A stretch of DNA of 64,000 nt from Phocaeicola intestinalis. GTDB taxonomy: Bacteria > Bacteroidota > Bacteroidia > Bacteroidales > Bacteroidaceae. Of this stretch, positions 32,648 through 40,707 are shown in pieces. Position 1 is the first letter of the stretch. Every line of letters begins with the position of its first letter. Below the pieces are notes generated by a model, which saw only the letters and a program-made list of their open reading frames with translations, made no database searches and was not told the DNA's origin. Location: assembly GCF_014837065.1 (NCBI RefSeq), contig NZ_JACSPP010000003.1:62001-126000 (forward strand), written 5' to 3'. The position numbers were made by a program, and so were the translations under genes.

Positions 32648-35644
32648 ATGATACAAGGAAAATATATGAACATACGTCATTTGCATAAACTCTTGAATAG
32701 GTTTGCGATTATTGCTTGTTTTGTAACCATATTTTCGTGCACAGACGAAAATATTATCCGTCAAGATGGAGAAGTCAAGCCTGGTCAAGACGTAACGGTT
32801 AGGCTTGGTTTTGATGTAAGCGTTCCGGAAGAGAAAGCATCATCGCGCGTCCCGGATGACAATGTTGTTTTTGACCTCTACGTCCTGATATTCGATGCCA
32901 ATGGCAATAAGACAGGTTCTGGATATTTCGATGATTTGAATAATGGAAATACAACAAGTCAACCGAACACTACCGGAAGTGATAATTATGTTACAATCGA
33001 TACCAAGACAGGTCCGTCGTATGTTTATGGCATAGCCAACATATCCGGTGCAACCAATGTTTATGAAGACGATGATTTTAGAAGTAAATTAGATGACATT
33101 CAGAACAAGGAAGAATTATTGAATCTTTCTCCTGTACTATATGAACAAATAGACCGTGTAGGAAATTCGTATATAATGAGCGGAATGGCAATAAGCGATG
33201 AAAGAGACAACACTTACCTAATTGAAGAAGGGCAAGATATCAAAACGCTGAAACTCCGCAGGCTTGACTCACACATTACGTTTAATATCAAAGCGGCAGC
33301 TGGCTGTACGTTCCGTCCAACCAGCTATCAGGTTTTCAACGTTCCTAAGAAAGTTTATCTGATAGAACGGGAAGCGTCACGGGAAATCGCACTTGCCAAT
33401 ACGTGGGACGGAACAAATGATGAAGATGAGGATGACTTTTTCGATACCCAAGAAGTAACAGGGACTTTGTCTACAGACATGTCTTTTAATTTTTGGATGG
33501 TAGAAAACAGGCAGAATGGAAAACTATCCATACCGGACAATGATTACAATCAGCGTGAAAAGGAAGAAAAAAACTCAAACGTTTCAGATAGCAAACCAAC
33601 TGTATCTAATGGAGATTATGTTTATGCACCGGATAAGGGTACGTATGTAGTTCTTAAAGGGGATTTCACCGGAAATTCCACCGTTGAAGGTAATGAAGGA
33701 GCAGTGGAAGCAAGTGTCAGCTATACCATTCATTTAGGTTATGTAGATCAAAATGCGGATGATTTTTTCAGTAACCGGAATACGAAATACACATATAATA
33801 TTACCGTTAGTGGAGTAAATAATATTATAGTGGAAGTCTTGGCTGATGATCCGGAAATAGAACCATCTCCCGGAGCAGAAGGGGATGTGATATTTACCAA
33901 CGGTACCACGAAATATATATTGGATGCACATTATGAAACCGTATTGCTCAGTTTCAGCGAAAAGCTGTTATCAGGTGGTGTCAATGTTTCCGATTTCTTT
34001 TCTTATAAAATAAGTACACCATTCGCTTCTTATATTTCTACCGATGAAAACATAAAAGTAAGAGATGAAGACTGGTTGCGTTTTGTGAGAAATGAAAAAG
34101 ATGGTAACGATATTTATTCAAAACGTTTTCAGCCTTATGCATTATCGGACGGAACCCGTAACGGAATGACATTGTCTCAATTTATGGAGGAATTGAAAAA
34201 GATTGCAGATAGAACGGAACAAGATGCTTATGACAATGAAGGAAAAGTAGTTTATACTTGCCACATAAACGAATTTTATTATGACAAAGCCCCACAAGGA
34301 GTCACGGTATCAGGCGATTTATGGAAACGGTTTGTCAATGTGTCGCCACGTGAAGTGCAAATATTAAATGATGTGGAGCTGAGTCCGGATGGAGAAAGTA
34401 GTATAACGAAATCTACTTATATTCTGTCGCAACGTTCTATCCAGACATTTTTCAGCCGGAGCGTGCAAGAGTCTTATAGTGCTTATGGTGTAGAAACAAT
34501 CAATGAGACCGGTCCATTGTATACATGGGCTTATTATCCTAACCAAGTAGGTGTTACTGCCAGAGATAGAGATACCGGATGGGATAACTTTTGGGAAATG
34601 ATAGATAAACTTTGTAATACAAATAAAGAATGGAATACTTATGTGGATTTTGGCATAAATGGTTATGCCGATGTAACCAATATGCAAACGGTTAATGCGA
34701 TGAAAAGCGATTATCAACGGGCTTACCTCGCTTGCATGCAGCGCAATCGGGATTTAAATGGAGATGGCTTTATCGAAAAAAATGAAATACAATGGTATCT
34801 GCCAGCCATTAACCAATATGTCGGTATGTTTATCGGCGATGGAAGCCTTTCGGAAGAAGCCAAGCTGTATACAGAAACAGATTATGTATATAAGCACTAT
34901 GTATCAAGTACCACTTATGGAAATTACCCTATTATCTATTGGGCGGAAGAATCTGTTTCGGAAAGTCATGGTACAGAATATAATATGGCGGAATATAGAA
35001 GTGACGATGGAACTTTTCAATATACAAATTATGATCATGGAGATGATGATTATTACGGCAAAGAAGGAAATCGTATAGATAGGGACAAGTTGGTAAATCA
35101 TTATAGGTGCATGCGCAATTTAGGTAGTGGAACTCCTGTTGGCATTTATTCTAAAGATCCGAATGATCCTTCTATAACAGTTCCTTATTTAGATGAAAGT
35201 TCTACCCGTCCTCGTGTACGATACGGTGAACTTGGAACGCATAAAAGTGATGAAAGCGAAAGTGAATTGTATAGTGGTGGATTTACTTATTCAGACGAGT
35301 GGATTAGGAATAATTCTAATGTTAATAACTATTATGTTGATGCTATAGATATTCGAGATATTATGGATAACACTTCTACTCCTTGTCGTTATCTTACTCC
35401 TAGAGGAGCTTGGCGTGCTCCTAATTTGCGGGAACTTTATTTGATGTCTATCGTTGGAGCACTAGATGATGGTGTTCCTGAAGAAAATGCGGTGTCTAGA
35501 ACGGAATTCAAATTTTCTGATAAAAAACTGCCTAATTCTTCTAGTCAAAAACGCATCGGTTGGTTCTATAACGGTTCCAATTTGACTATGGGCAAGGGGA
35601 ATGAAAATGAAGGCGATCGTATTCGTTGTGTACGAGACAATTAA
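32648..35644 (+). CDS. Large putative pilus tip lipoprotein (Mfa5-like position) with EF-hand-like loop
   Basis: This 998-residue lipoprotein is the last gene of the pilus operon, where the tip adhesin is expected. The signal ends FVTIFSC (Cys31); an ATG at 32666 would give a shorter n-region and is a fair alternative. Fimbrillin-like beta regions follow, with Arg67-Val68 (ASSRVPDDN) as the presumed processing site. Residues 702-713 (DLNGDGFIEKNE) are a textbook EF-hand calcium loop. The C-terminal 250 residues hold EIQWYLPAINQYVGMF, PRGAWRAPNLRELYL and the ending DRIRCVRDN, a pattern seen in FISUMP-type and DUF4906-type surface domains. It lacks the von Willebrand domain reported for Porphyromonas Mfa5. 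The tip role is inferred from position and size. Confidence 0.72.
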   Translation: MIQGKYMNIRHLHKLLNRFAIIACFVTIFSCTDENIIRQDGEVKPGQDVTVRLGFDVSVPEEKASSRVPDDNVVFDLYVLIFDANGNKTGSGYFDDLNNGNTTSQPNTTGSDNYVTIDTKTGPSYVYGIANISGATNVYEDDDFRSKLDDIQNKEELLNLSPVLYEQIDRVGNSYIMSGMAISDERDNTYLIEEGQDIKTLKLRRLDSHITFNIKAAAGCTFRPTSYQVFNVPKKVYLIEREASREIALANTWDGTNDEDEDDFFDTQEVTGTLSTDMSFNFWMVENRQNGKLSIPDNDYNQREKEEKNSNVSDSKPTVSNGDYVYAPDKGTYVVLKGDFTGNSTVEGNEGAVEASVSYTIHLGYVDQNADDFFSNRNTKYTYNITVSGVNNIIVEVLADDPEIEPSPGAEGDVIFTNGTTKYILDAHYETVLLSFSEKLLSGGVNVSDFFSYKISTPFASYISTDENIKVRDEDWLRFVRNEKDGNDIYSKRFQPYALSDGTRNGMTLSQFMEELKKIADRTEQDAYDNEGKVVYTCHINEFYYDKAPQGVTVSGDLWKRFVNVSPREVQILNDVELSPDGESSITKSTYILSQRSIQTFFSRSVQESYSAYGVETINETGPLYTWAYYPNQVGVTARDRDTGWDNFWEMIDKLCNTNKEWNTYVDFGINGYADVTNMQTVNAMKSDYQRAYLACMQRNRDLNGDGFIEKNEIQWYLPAINQYVGMFIGDGSLSEEAKLYTETDYVYKHYVSSTTYGNYPIIYWAEESVSESHGTEYNMAEYRSDDGTFQYTNYDHGDDDYYGKEGNRIDRDKLVNHYRCMRNLGSGTPVGIYSKDPNDPSITVPYLDESSTRPRVRYGELGTHKSDESESELYSGGFTYSDEWIRNNSNVNNYYVDAIDIRDIMDNTSTPCRYLTPRGAWRAPNLRELYLMSIVGALDDGVPEENAVSRTEFKFSDKKLPNSSSQKRIGWFYNGSNLTMGKGNENEGDRIRCVRDN

Positions 35645-35714
35645 ATATATAAAGAAGATAAATCTCTATCGCGGGGAAGCGTCCCTGCACATTTTACTTA
35701 AATTAGTAATCCAA

Positions 35715-35748
35715 GAGCCGGTTCGCAGGGATGCGCGCCGGCTTTTTA
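35715..35748 (+). terminator. Rho-independent terminator of the pilus operon
   Basis: AGCCGG (35716-35721) pairs with CCGGCT (35738-35743), with a further CGC/GCG pair inside, and TTTTTATA follows. It lies 70 bases after the tip gene stop. Confidence 0.65.
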
Positions 35749-35942
35749 TACTTTGCGCGGTATGAAACAGTGCATTTCCTCACCATAGACACGGACACAG
35801 ATTCTATTTTAATGTGCCAATGAATAATAGGGCAATGTGCTAATTTATATTCACATTAGCATATTGTTTATTGACCTATTCTTCTGTGTCCCTTTGTGGT
35901 ACTCTGTGGTGAGGAAATGCACAAATCTATACCGCATATTAA
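35749..35942. repeat. 194-bp fold-back element with CACCA/GGTGAGG and AT-rich core, copy 1
   Basis: The ends are imperfect inverted repeats (TATACTTTGCGCGGTATGAA and, inverted, TAATATGCGGTATAGATTTG), each leading into GTGCATTTCCTCACCA. The core (CACAGATTCTATTTTAATGT onward) is itself partly palindromic. About 110 bp of the core recur almost identically at 51669-51796. End fragments recur at 8879 and twice near 48494-48594. There is no coding capacity. Confidence 0.7.
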
Positions 35943-36028
35943 AACCAATGCCTTGATGAATAGTCATAGTTAGCCACGATGTACATGACAATTATCAGCG
36001 ATTCATTGGCAATTATTGAAATTTTTCG

Positions 36029-36036
36029 TATGTTTG
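36029..36036 (+). promoter_or_regulatory. Predicted -7 box of lemA
   Basis: TATGTTTG matches TAnnTTTG and lies 36 bases before the ATG at 36073. A TTGG at 36006-36009 is a possible -33 element, 19 bases upstream. The flanked form GTATGTTTGC also fits the GTAnnTTTGC attachment-site core. Confidence 0.55.
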
Positions 36037-36072
36037 CCGAAAATATGAATCAAAAAACAAAAAATGCATCTT

Positions 36073-36654
36073 ATGAAAAAAACGTGGATTATCGTAATCG
36101 TGATTCTTGTCGTACTGATAGGATACAGTGTTTCATCATACAACTCGATGGTGGCACAGGAAGAGGAAGTCGGGACGGCATGGAGCAACGTGGAAAATCA
36201 ATACCAGCGGCGCTCTGACCTGATTCCTAACCTTGTAAGCACCGTCAAAGGATATGCCGCACATGAAAAAGAAACGTTTGATGCCGTAGTATCGGCACGT
36301 GCCAAAGCTACCCAAATGTCGGTTGACATCGATGACCTGACCCCTGAAAAGCTGGCTGCCTACCAACGTGCTCAAGGCGAGATAGGAAGTGCGCTGGGAC
36401 GCCTGCTTGCCGTAACTGAAAATTATCCCGAACTGAAGGCGAACGAAAACTTCCAGACCCTTCAGGCTCAATTAGAAGGTACAGAGAACCGCATCAGCGT
36501 AGAGCGGCGTAAATTCAATGAAACAGCCCGTAAATTCAATACTACCATACGCCGGTTTCCCAAGAACATCTTTGCCAGCATGTTCGGATTCGAGAAACGT
36601 CCTTATTTTGAAGCAGAAGAAGGGAGTGAGAAAGCGCCCGAAGTAAAGTTTTAA
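36073..36654 (+). CDS. lemA: LemA family protein
   Basis: This 193-residue protein has one N-terminal membrane segment (MKKTWIIVIVILVVLIGYSV) and a periplasmic helical LemA domain. Family signatures include YNSMVAQEEEVGTAWSNVEN, YQRRSDLIPNLVSTVKGYA, and ERRKFNETARKFNTTIRRFP near residue 155. LemA proteins are widespread but their function is unsettled. They are usually found beside TPM-domain proteins, as here, 9 bases apart. I use the ATG at 36073; one three codons upstream is also possible. It has its own predicted promoter, and the operon may continue into the TPM gene and aroC. Confidence 0.92.
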   Translation: MKKTWIIVIVILVVLIGYSVSSYNSMVAQEEEVGTAWSNVENQYQRRSDLIPNLVSTVKGYAAHEKETFDAVVSARAKATQMSVDIDDLTPEKLAAYQRAQGEIGSALGRLLAVTENYPELKANENFQTLQAQLEGTENRISVERRKFNETARKFNTTIRRFPKNIFASMFGFEKRPYFEAEEGSEKAPEVKF

Positions 36655-36663
36655 TTTCTGCGT

Positions 36664-37578
36664 ATGAAAAAACTGTTTCTGCTCGGTTTCCTGTTTCTGT
36701 CTTTTGCCTTGGCAGAAGCGCAAAGCCGCATCTACAAAGTAGAAGACATCCCTTTGGTGCATCTGAAAGACGCACGCCGCTACGTGAGCAACCCCGATGG
36801 TATCTTAAGCCCTGCTGTAGTAAGTGCCATCGACTCTACTCTTTATGCCCTTGAGCATGAAACAGGAATACAAACCCTTGTGGTAGCTGTAGGGCAAATA
36901 GAAGGAGGAGACTGCTTTGACTTTGCCTACCGGCTGGGACGGGAAAACGGAATAGGACAAAAAGAGACAGACAACGGGTTGGTCGTCCTGCTCGTTACAG
37001 GCGAACGATGCATACAGTTTGCCACAGGATACGGAATCGAAGGCGACCTGCCTGACGCCACATGTAAGCAAATACAGGTGCGTTACATGAATCCCTACTT
37101 CAAGGATGGCAACTGGGATGCAGGTATGCTGGCAGGCATCCATGCCATACGCGCCCAGCTGAACGGGACAGGCGAACCGCTTCAAGCTCCAGAAGACGAT
37201 GATACTTTTCTTTTGTTCAGCATTTTCTTTTGCTGTTTTATCTTAGTACCTTTGTTCTTATGGCTGAATGCACGCCAGCGCAAACGCTGTCCGAAATGTC
37301 ATAAACACACCCTCCGGCAAGTCTCTGTGCAGACCCTTTCGCGGACAGCAGGCTATCACACCGACGAAGTGACTTACGTATGCAGACATTGTGGAAACGT
37401 AGTGCGTAAACAGCGTCGTATACGTGATGATGATGATTTCCATCATCGTGGAGGAAATGGCTGGCCTTTCCTGGGTGGTCCGTTCTTCGGTGGAGGTGGA
37501 CATAGCGGCGGAAGCTTCGGCGGCGGAAGCTTTGGAGGTGGAGATTTCGGAGGTGGAGGAGCCGGAAGTAAATTCTGA
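36664..37578 (+). CDS. TPM-domain (YgcG-like) membrane protein with zinc ribbon and Gly-rich tail
   Basis: This 304-residue protein has a signal peptide (ending LAEAQS) and a TPM domain at about residues 35-170 (DGILSPAVVSAIDSTLYALE, ETDNGLVVLLVTGERCIQF, GYGIEGDLPDATC). It then has one membrane segment (about 179-198), a cytoplasmic four-Cys zinc ribbon (CPKCHKH and CRHCGN, about 210-245) and a Gly-rich tail (GGGSFGGGDFGGGGAGSKF). That matches the usual TPM partner of LemA. TPM proteins from plants show phosphatase activity and help photosystem II repair; the bacterial role is unknown. The zinc ribbon between membrane segment and tail is an addition common in Bacteroidetes. It follows lemA by 9 bases. 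Confidence 0.9.
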   Translation: MKKLFLLGFLFLSFALAEAQSRIYKVEDIPLVHLKDARRYVSNPDGILSPAVVSAIDSTLYALEHETGIQTLVVAVGQIEGGDCFDFAYRLGRENGIGQKETDNGLVVLLVTGERCIQFATGYGIEGDLPDATCKQIQVRYMNPYFKDGNWDAGMLAGIHAIRAQLNGTGEPLQAPEDDDTFLLFSIFFCCFILVPLFLWLNARQRKRCPKCHKHTLRQVSVQTLSRTAGYHTDEVTYVCRHCGNVVRKQRRIRDDDDFHHRGGNGWPFLGGPFFGGGGHSGGSFGGGSFGGGDFGGGGAGSKF

Positions 37579-37657
37579 CATGAAAAACCTAAGAACAGAA
37601 AAGAGACACAAGAGTTCACAGAAGCAGCCTCTAACGAACGAATAAACTTATCTACTT

Positions 37658-38734
37658 ATGAGCAACATTTTTGGAAACATATTCAGACTGACCAGCTTTG
37701 GCGAATCGCACGGCAAAGCCATCGGTGGTGTCATTGACGGATTTCCCGCCGGTATTGCTATTGACGAAAACTTTGTGCAACAAGAATTAAACCGACGCCG
37801 GCCGGGACAATCAACCATTACCACCGGCCGTAAAGAACCCGATGCCGTAGAGTTCCTTTCTGGTATTTACGAAGGTGTATCTACCGGGTGCCCCATCGGA
37901 TTTGTCGTGTGGAACACCAACCAGCATTCTTCTGATTACGACAATATGAAGGACGTGTTCCGTCCTTCGCATGCCGACTTTGCCTATTTCCAGAAGTACG
38001 GTGTGCGTGACCACCGTGGCGGAGGACGTTCTTCGGCACGTGAAACCATAGCACGGGTGGTAGCGGGAGCACTTGCTAAGCTAGCCCTTAAGGAAATAGG
38101 CATACGCATCACGGCATTCACCTCACAGGTAGGTGCATTGAAACTGAATGAAGACTATACGCACTACGACCTGAACCTTACTGAAAGTAATCCTGTACGG
38201 TGTCCCGATCCCAAGCTGGCACAACAGATGGAAGAACTTATTTTCCGTACGAAAGGAGAAGGTGATACACTGGGAGGCGTGGTGACCTGTGTTATCCAGG
38301 GATGTCCTGCCGGATTGGGTGAACCTGTATTCGGGAAACTCCATGCAGCCCTTGGCAGTGCAATGTTAAGTATCAATGCTGCCAAAGGTTTCGAATACGG
38401 ACAAGGATTCAGCAATATGGAATGGAAAGGCAGCCAGCAAAATGACCTGTTTTACAACCAAGACGGACACATAGCCCTGCGTACCAACCGCTCGGGGGGC
38501 ATTCAGGGAGGTATCAGCAACGGTGAAGATATTTATTTCCGCGTTGCATTCAAACCTGTAGCCACTGTTCTGATGGAACAACCTACAGTAGACAAGAACG
38601 GAAATGAAACCATACTGAAAGCCCGTGGGCGTCACGACCCTTGCGTCTTGCCCCGTGCCGTTCCCATAGTAGAAGCGATGGCGGCAATGACCCTGCTTGA
38701 TTACTACTTACTGAACAAAACTACCCGATTATGA
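37658..38734 (+). CDS. aroC: Chorismate synthase
   Basis: This 358-residue cytoplasmic enzyme makes chorismate from 5-enolpyruvylshikimate 3-phosphate with reduced FMN, the last step of the shikimate pathway. All three classical signatures are visible: [18 protein letters not shown] near residue 15, the central [20 protein letters not shown] near 115-135, and the C-terminal [20 protein letters not shown] near 325. Length matches the bacterial family. It lies 79 bases after the TPM gene with no obvious separate promoter, so it may be the third gene of the lemA transcript, and is followed 84 bases later by an M20 peptidase. A 21-codon ORF lies in the gap before it but cannot be supported. Confidence 0.97.
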   Translation: MSNIFGNIFRLTSFGESHGKAIGGVIDGFPAGIAIDENFVQQELNRRRPGQSTITTGRKEPDAVEFLSGIYEGVSTGCPIGFVVWNTNQHSSDYDNMKDVFRPSHADFAYFQKYGVRDHRGGGRSSARETIARVVAGALAKLALKEIGIRITAFTSQVGALKLNEDYTHYDLNLTESNPVRCPDPKLAQQMEELIFRTKGEGDTLGGVVTCVIQGCPAGLGEPVFGKLHAALGSAMLSINAAKGFEYGQGFSNMEWKGSQQNDLFYNQDGHIALRTNRSGGIQGGISNGEDIYFRVAFKPVATVLMEQPTVDKNGNETILKARGRHDPCVLPRAVPIVEAMAAMTLLDYYLLNKTTRL

Positions 38735-38818
38735 TAAAACCTCCACAGACGGCACCAAAATCAAATAGGCTTGATGTTATTTTCAGCTGTGCCATCTGTG
38801 ATGAAAATACGCACAACC

Positions 38819-40186
38819 ATGGAAATCAAACAATACATTCAAGAAAACGAAAAACGGTTCCTCGATGAACTGTTCAGCCTGATACGCATCCCCAGCATCA
38901 GTGCCCTGCCGGAACACAAAAAAGACATGCTTGCCTGTGCCGAACGCTGGCGCCAGCTCCTCCTTGAAGCAGGAGCCGATAAGGCAATGATTATGCCTTC
39001 GGAAGGCAACCCGTTGGTATATGCCGAAAAATGCATTGACCCTCAGGCTCCTACAGTGCTTGTTTATGCACATTATGACGTAATGCCTGCCGAACCGCTC
39101 GAGCTATGGCAAAGCCAACCGTTTGAACCAGAGATACGCGAAGGGCGTATTTGGGCACGTGGTGCCGATGACGACAAAGGACAGGCAATGATTCAAGTAA
39201 AGGCTTTCGAGTACCTCGTACGCGAAGGGTTACTTCGTCACAATGTGAAATTTATCTTCGAAGGCGAAGAAGAAATTGGCTCGCCCAGCCTGAATGCTTT
39301 CCTCAACGAACACCGCGAATTGCTCCGTGCAGATGTCATCCTGGTATCGGATACCAGTATGTTGGGCGCAGACACTCCTTCGCTCACAACCGGTCTTCGG
39401 GGACTTGCTTATTGGGAAATCGAAGTGACTGGTCCTAACCGCGACCTGCATTCGGGACATTTCGGCGGAGCGGTGGCAAACCCCATCAATGTGCTATGCA
39501 ATCTTCTTTCACAGATAACCGATGATGACGGACACATTGCCATCCCGCATTTCTATGATGATGTAGAGCCTGTTCCGGAAGCCGAGCGTCAAATGATAGC
39601 CAGCATTCCTTTTGATGAGGAAGCCTACAAGGCAGCCATCGGTGTACGTGCACTGAAAGGTGAGAAAGGTTATTCCACCCTTGAGCGGAACAGTTGCCGA
39701 CCTTCGTTCGACATCTGTGGCATTTGGGGAGGTTATACCGGCGAAGGTTCGAAAACAGTTCTTCCATCAAAAGCATACGCTAAAGTGTCGTGCCGGCTTG
39801 TCCCTCACCAGAACCATGAAACCATCTCACGTCTATTTACCGACTACATCCATGCCATCGCCCCCGACTACGTACAGGTCAAAGTCACTCCGATGCATGG
39901 TGGCGAGGGTTATGTATGCCCTATCTCGCATCCAGCTTATCAGGCTGCCGAAAAAGGATTTACCCAGGCATTCGGTAAAAAGCCACTGGCGGTACGACGT
40001 GGAGGGAGTATTCCCATTATCAGTGATTTCGAACGGATATTGGGTATCAAAACCATCTTGATGGGATTCGGGCTGGAAAGCGATGCCATCCATTCGCCCA
40101 ACGAAAACTTCCGGCTTGACATCTTCCGCCGGGGTATTGAAGCTGTAGTAGGATTTCACTTGGAACTGCATCTCCAGAACATCTGA
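38819..40186 (+). CDS. M20 family metallo-dipeptidase
   Basis: This 455-residue zinc peptidase of the M20 family (ArgE/DapE/carboxypeptidase G2 type) is of the dipeptidase subgroup. Zinc-ligand motifs are VLVYAHYDVMPAEP (His and Asp near 80-90), WARGADDDKGQAM (bridging Asp near 115), EGEEEIGSPSL (catalytic Glu pair near 145) and a later VSDTSML. The dimerisation lid contains EVTGPNRDLHSGHFGGAVAN, and the final His is in GLESDAIHSPNENF. The ATG at 38819 is preferred over a longer reading that has no family match. No signal peptide is present, so it is cytoplasmic and may finish digestion of imported peptides. Substrate preference is unknown. Confidence 0.92.
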   Translation: MEIKQYIQENEKRFLDELFSLIRIPSISALPEHKKDMLACAERWRQLLLEAGADKAMIMPSEGNPLVYAEKCIDPQAPTVLVYAHYDVMPAEPLELWQSQPFEPEIREGRIWARGADDDKGQAMIQVKAFEYLVREGLLRHNVKFIFEGEEEIGSPSLNAFLNEHRELLRADVILVSDTSMLGADTPSLTTGLRGLAYWEIEVTGPNRDLHSGHFGGAVANPINVLCNLLSQITDDDGHIAIPHFYDDVEPVPEAERQMIASIPFDEEAYKAAIGVRALKGEKGYSTLERNSCRPSFDICGIWGGYTGEGSKTVLPSKAYAKVSCRLVPHQNHETISRLFTDYIHAIAPDYVQVKVTPMHGGEGYVCPISHPAYQAAEKGFTQAFGKKPLAVRRGGSIPIISDFERILGIKTILMGFGLESDAIHSPNENFRLDIFRRGIEAVVGFHLELHLQNI

Positions 40187-40215
40187 CTACCAAGAAACAG
40201 TTTTGAATTTCTCTA

Positions 40216-40409
40216 AGAAGCTGTTTTGAATTTCTCCAAAAAGTTTTTCTTGGCTTGATGTATCTGTTTTCGTGTGTGCTTTGGGCGATTTTTTGGTCCT
40301 TTTCGCTCCTGTTCTTCGTCAGATAGCCCGCTATCTTCCTCATCACAGAAGCGAAAATGCCTCAAAAACTCATCCCAAATCATCGCACGATAAATTCAAA
40401 ACAGCTTCT
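40216..40409. mobile_element. 194-bp MITE, copy 2 (inverted relative to copy 1)
   Basis: Same length and near-identical sequence to 8684-8877 in reverse orientation, with the terminal repeats AGAAGCTGTTTTGAATTT and AAATTCAAAACAGCTTCT. Just outside, 40195-40212 carries an extra partial terminus (GAAACAGTTTTGAATTTC), which suggests nested insertion or slippage at the end. Confidence 0.82.
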
Positions 40410-40451
40410 AAAAAGTTTTTTGGGCTTGATGGTTAAAAAGCTCCCTCGAAC

Positions 40452-40529
40452 GAACATAAGTGATCGACCTGATTTACTTATGTGAAACGCCCGACTTACT
40501 TATGTGAAACGGCTCACTCACTTATGTTC
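40452..40529. repeat. 78-bp CATAAGT element, copy 2 (inverted)
   Basis: Bounded by GAACATAAGTGA and TCACTTATGTTC and exactly 78 bp, like copy 1 at 1025, with both internal CATAAGT motifs. It lies 43 bases from MITE copy 2, so this gap has collected two unrelated small elements. Confidence 0.75.
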
Positions 40530-40537
40530 ATCAAAAT

Positions 40538-40579
40538 GCATACTTGAATCCTTGTCATGGGTTCAGGTATGCATTTTTT
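40538..40579 (+). terminator. Hairpin with T-run after the repeat cluster
   Basis: GCATACTTGAATCC (40538-40551) pairs with GGGTTCAGGTATGC (40559-40572) with one internal mismatch and a G-T pair, followed by ATTTTTTG. It would stop read-through from the M20 gene before the phosphoesterase-Sus operon. Confidence 0.6.
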
Positions 40580-40653
40580 GTTTGTATTGGTTTTGTCTTT
40601 GTTCTCACATAGTAATGTCATTAAGGTGTAACTGATTTGAAATACCACAGGTT

Positions 40654-40661
40654 TACTTTTG
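40654..40661 (+). promoter_or_regulatory. Predicted -7 box of the phosphoesterase-SusCD operon
   Basis: TACTTTTG matches TAnnTTTG and lies 46 bases before the ATG at 40708. Confidence 0.55.
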
Positions 40662-40707
40662 CTTTCGTAAACAAAACTAGATTAAATTTATAAAATCAAA
40701 AGTAAAG

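Noticed and set aside
37580..37645. 21-codon ORF (MKNLRTEKRHKSSQKQPLTNE) between the TPM gene and aroC
   Set aside because: It is too short to judge, has no promoter of its own and no family; it may be only spacer.
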